In this document: piece after piece, positions 12,140 through 12,899 of the stretch
Numbering within the stretch: position 1 is the stretch's first letter
Layout of the letters: every line of letters starts with the position of its first letter
Source: Candidatus Pacearchaeota archaeon
GTDB taxonomy: Archaea > Nanoarchaeota > Nanoarchaeia > Pacearchaeales > GW2011-AR1
Direction: 5' to 3'
Assembly (NCBI GenBank): GCA_002686195.1
Contig: NZAS01000096.1
Location: 1 to 12,899, forward strand
Length of the DNA stretch: 12,899 nt
Translations under genes and position numbers: made by a program
Notes under the pieces: generated by a model
Told to the model about the DNA's origin: nothing
The model's database searches: none
What the model saw: only the letters and a program-made list of their open reading frames with translations

Positions 12140-12414
12140 GTGAACAACAACCATGGCCAATATTGAAAGAAGAAGAACGTAAGATATTAAGTGAGGATGA
12201 GTTAGCTTGGTACGACGTTTTATGTGACCATGATTCTGGAGAGTTTGAGGTTGATATGATCAATCGATTGGTGAGGATCATTATTGAACAGCAGGGCTCT
12301 TTGGATTTGATTGAGGAATTGAAGATCAAATACCAGGAGGCAGATCGAACAACTGGTAACCGGGAATATACAGCATTTGAGGATTTACTTAATGGTTTGG
12401 GTATTGGTTCATAA
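12136..12414 (+). CDS. Hypothetical 92-residue acidic protein
   Basis: ATG 12136 overlaps the previous stop; GAGGAGAT (12122-12129) 6 nt upstream is a strong ribosome binding site inside the micro-protein. The product is helical and acidic: MSEQQPWPILKEEERKILSE, LAWYDVLCDHDSGEFEVDM, INRLVRIIIEQQG, then a Glu/Lys helix and FEDLLNGLGIGS. No domain is recognised. Its last three codons and stop are duplicated immediately downstream (12403-12426). It is the last clear gene before the repeat-rich region. Confidence 0.72.
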   Translation: MSEQQPWPILKEEERKILSEDELAWYDVLCDHDSGEFEVDMINRLVRIIIEQQGSLDLIEELKIKYQEADRTTGNREYTAFEDLLNGLGIGS

Positions 12415-12426
12415 ATTGGCTCATAA
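12403..12426 (+). repeat. 12-bp tandem duplication covering a stop codon
   Basis: ATTGGTTCATAA (12403-12414) is followed directly by ATTGGCTCATAA (12415-12426), one mismatch. Both encode Ile-Gly-Ser-stop in the same frame, so the gene carries a tandem copy of its own terminus and a second in-frame stop. Confidence 0.75.
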
Positions 12427-12452
12427 TTAAACTGTACAAATCTATCCGGGAT

Positions 12453-12471
12453 TAGGGGTCCTGAGCCCCTA
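12453..12471 (+). terminator. GC-rich hairpin after the 12136 gene, possible weak terminator
   Basis: TAGGGG (12453-12458) pairs with CCCCTA (12466-12471), extended by one G-U pair, around a 5-nt CCTGA loop. The following bases (TCTATATAAT) contain no run of T, so intrinsic termination would be weak. It may instead be an RNA processing or regulatory hairpin. A 10-bp-period repeat of GGGCTCTG (12496-12503, 12506-12513) lies shortly downstream. Confidence 0.35.
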
Positions 12472-12530
12472 TCTATATAATACATCTTCTTAGACGGGCT
12501 CTGAGGGGCTCTGTGAGGTCGTCTGGTCAT

Positions 12531-12695
12531 GATTCTCCATAGGTACTGAGCTATGGAGAATGTTTGATTGCATCATTTTGCCGAAAAATTGGATGAAGTG
12601 TCGGATTCTCCATAGGAAAGGTGTTGGTTGATATAATGCGTCATGAAAAGGATCAAAACCTCCATCACAACGCTCCAATGGAGAAAAATGGAGAA
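12531..12695 (+). repeat. Cluster of TTCTCCAT/ATGGAGAA boxes with a perfect 11-bp inverted repeat
   Basis: ATTCTCCATAG (12532-12542) and CTATGGAGAAT (12551-12561) are perfect inverted copies around an 8-nt loop. GATTCTCCATAGG recurs as a 13-bp direct repeat at 12531-12543 and 12604-12616. ATGGAGAA occurs twice more at 12678-12685 and 12688-12695 (10-bp spacing), and CTCCAT at 12660-12665. The last copies lie inside a small open frame, so they could be chance. The first three suggest binding sites for a regulator or initiator. One box overlaps the P4 -35. Confidence 0.65.
12608..12637 (+). promoter_or_regulatory. Promoter-like site P4 with a box over its -35
   Basis: TATAAT (12632-12637) preceded by TGA has CTCCAT (12608-12613) 18 nt upstream as a weak -35. 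ATG 12643 begins 6 nt after the -10, as in P1 and P2. The -35 falls within the 13-bp repeat at 12604-12616, so a protein bound to that box would be expected to affect it. Confidence 0.45.
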
Positions 12696-12747
12696 AAAGT
12701 GGGGTCAGCGGCACTTTGCTGTTGACAGGGGTAAATTGATCTGGTAA
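12643..12747 (+). CDS. Possible 34-residue basic protein at the P4 start
   Basis: ATG 12643 opens 34 codons, beginning MKRIKTSITT and ending FAVDRGKLIW, with TAA 12745-12747. It is basic and Trp-containing (QWRKMEKKWGQR). ATG 12748 follows directly with a further 19-codon frame (to 12807) that has nothing recognisable. Position just after P4 and a credible amino-acid mix support it, but length is short and there is no Shine-Dalgarno. Confidence 0.4.
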   Translation: MKRIKTSITTLQWRKMEKKWGQRHFAVDRGKLIW

Positions 12748-12855
12748 ATGTGTTGTAATGTCAACTACCGGTTAAAGCCAAAACCCGTCTTTTACGACTC
12801 TCGTTGAGGGTTGGGACAGGCAATGGAAGCAACCGAAAGCACGGAGATCTGAACA

Positions 12856-12899
12856 ATGGCTAAGAAGAAAGCTGCCAAGCGGAAAGCCCCGAAACGGAA
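12856..12899 (+). CDS. Start of a Lys/Ala-rich basic protein (cut by window end)
   Basis: ATG 12856 has GGAG (12843-12846) 9 nt upstream. The visible residues read MAKKKAAKRKAPKR, a histone-H1-like or DNA-binding tail composition. Only 14 complete codons are seen, so the protein may be a short nucleoid-like protein or the basic N-terminus of something larger. Upstream, a 9-codon frame from ATG 12823 (MEATESTEI) ends just before it and could be a leader peptide, with no strong support. The 5' region 12748-12855 also has GTTGACA (12721-12727) and TGTCAAC (12759-12765) as an inverted pair. Confidence 0.6.
   Translation, partial: MAKKKAAKRKAPKR

Noticed and set aside
12476..12481. TATAAT downstream of the 12453 hairpin
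   Set aside because: No -35-like hexamer at 16-18 nt (that place is the hairpin) and no TG extension.
12722..12750. Promoter TTGACA with 17-nt spacing to TAAATG
   Set aside because: The -35 is perfect, but the -10 matches the consensus at only about three positions and the -35 lies inside a possible small frame.
1..12899. tRNA genes, CRISPR arrays, insertion sequences, integrase or att sites
   Set aside because: No cloverleaf-like sequence, regularly spaced repeats, transposase motif or matched terminal repeats could be seen by eye; covariance-model and IS searches were not possible.

Overview
The window looks like part of the genome of a dsDNA tailed bacteriophage, probably a large one. 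The evidence is dense packing, every credible gene on the + strand, gene junctions that overlap by 1 to 32 nt (many as ATGA or TAATG), many proteins of 30-80 residues, several tiny membrane proteins, and a set of enzymes common in phages. These are an RNA ligase beside a 2H-phosphoesterase-like end, an NMN/NaMN adenylyltransferase, a DUF4326 protein and an SAM methyltransferase. No structural, packaging, replication or integration gene is visible, so this is an accessory or early-gene region. The host cannot be named from sequence alone, but the promoters are of bacterial sigma70 type.

Layout. 1-1956 holds an RNA-repair-like pair (2H phosphoesterase C-terminus, then RNA ligase) followed by five small proteins. 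A promoter at 1975-2002 starts a long co-directional run (2009-8129): a 41-residue protein, the NMN/NaMN adenylyltransferase, two hypotheticals, membrane proteins, a lipoprotein with three C-terminal membrane segments, three small proteins, an unknown 262-residue protein, a stand-alone glutamyl-tRNA-synthetase-like catalytic domain and a methyltransferase. A second promoter (8136-8165) starts 8172-9914, with small hypotheticals, a degenerate phospholipase-D-like protein and DUF4326. A third promoter (9947-9975) precedes a 35-residue and a 154-residue protein. From about 10.6 kb the DNA is more A-rich and less orderly, with two frameshifted genes, one a paralogue of its neighbour, and short direct repeats. 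After 12414 comes a mostly non-coding region with hairpins, repeated TTCTCCAT/ATGGAGAA boxes and a fourth promoter-like site, leading to the start of a Lys/Ala-rich basic protein cut by the window end.

The most interesting points are three. First, there is a recurrent promoter architecture (TTGCAT-like -35, extended TGn-TAnAAT-G -10) in which three of four copies place an ATG 6-7 nt after the -10, which predicts leaderless mRNAs. Second, the GluRS-like protein has a good HIGH-type motif but a degenerate KMSKS loop and no anticodon-binding domain; it sits beside a methyltransferase and an unknown protein and could be a modification cassette rather than a translation factor. Third, the repeat cluster at 12.53-12.70 kb could be an operator or origin region. 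All assignments were made by eye from motifs; no database search was run.
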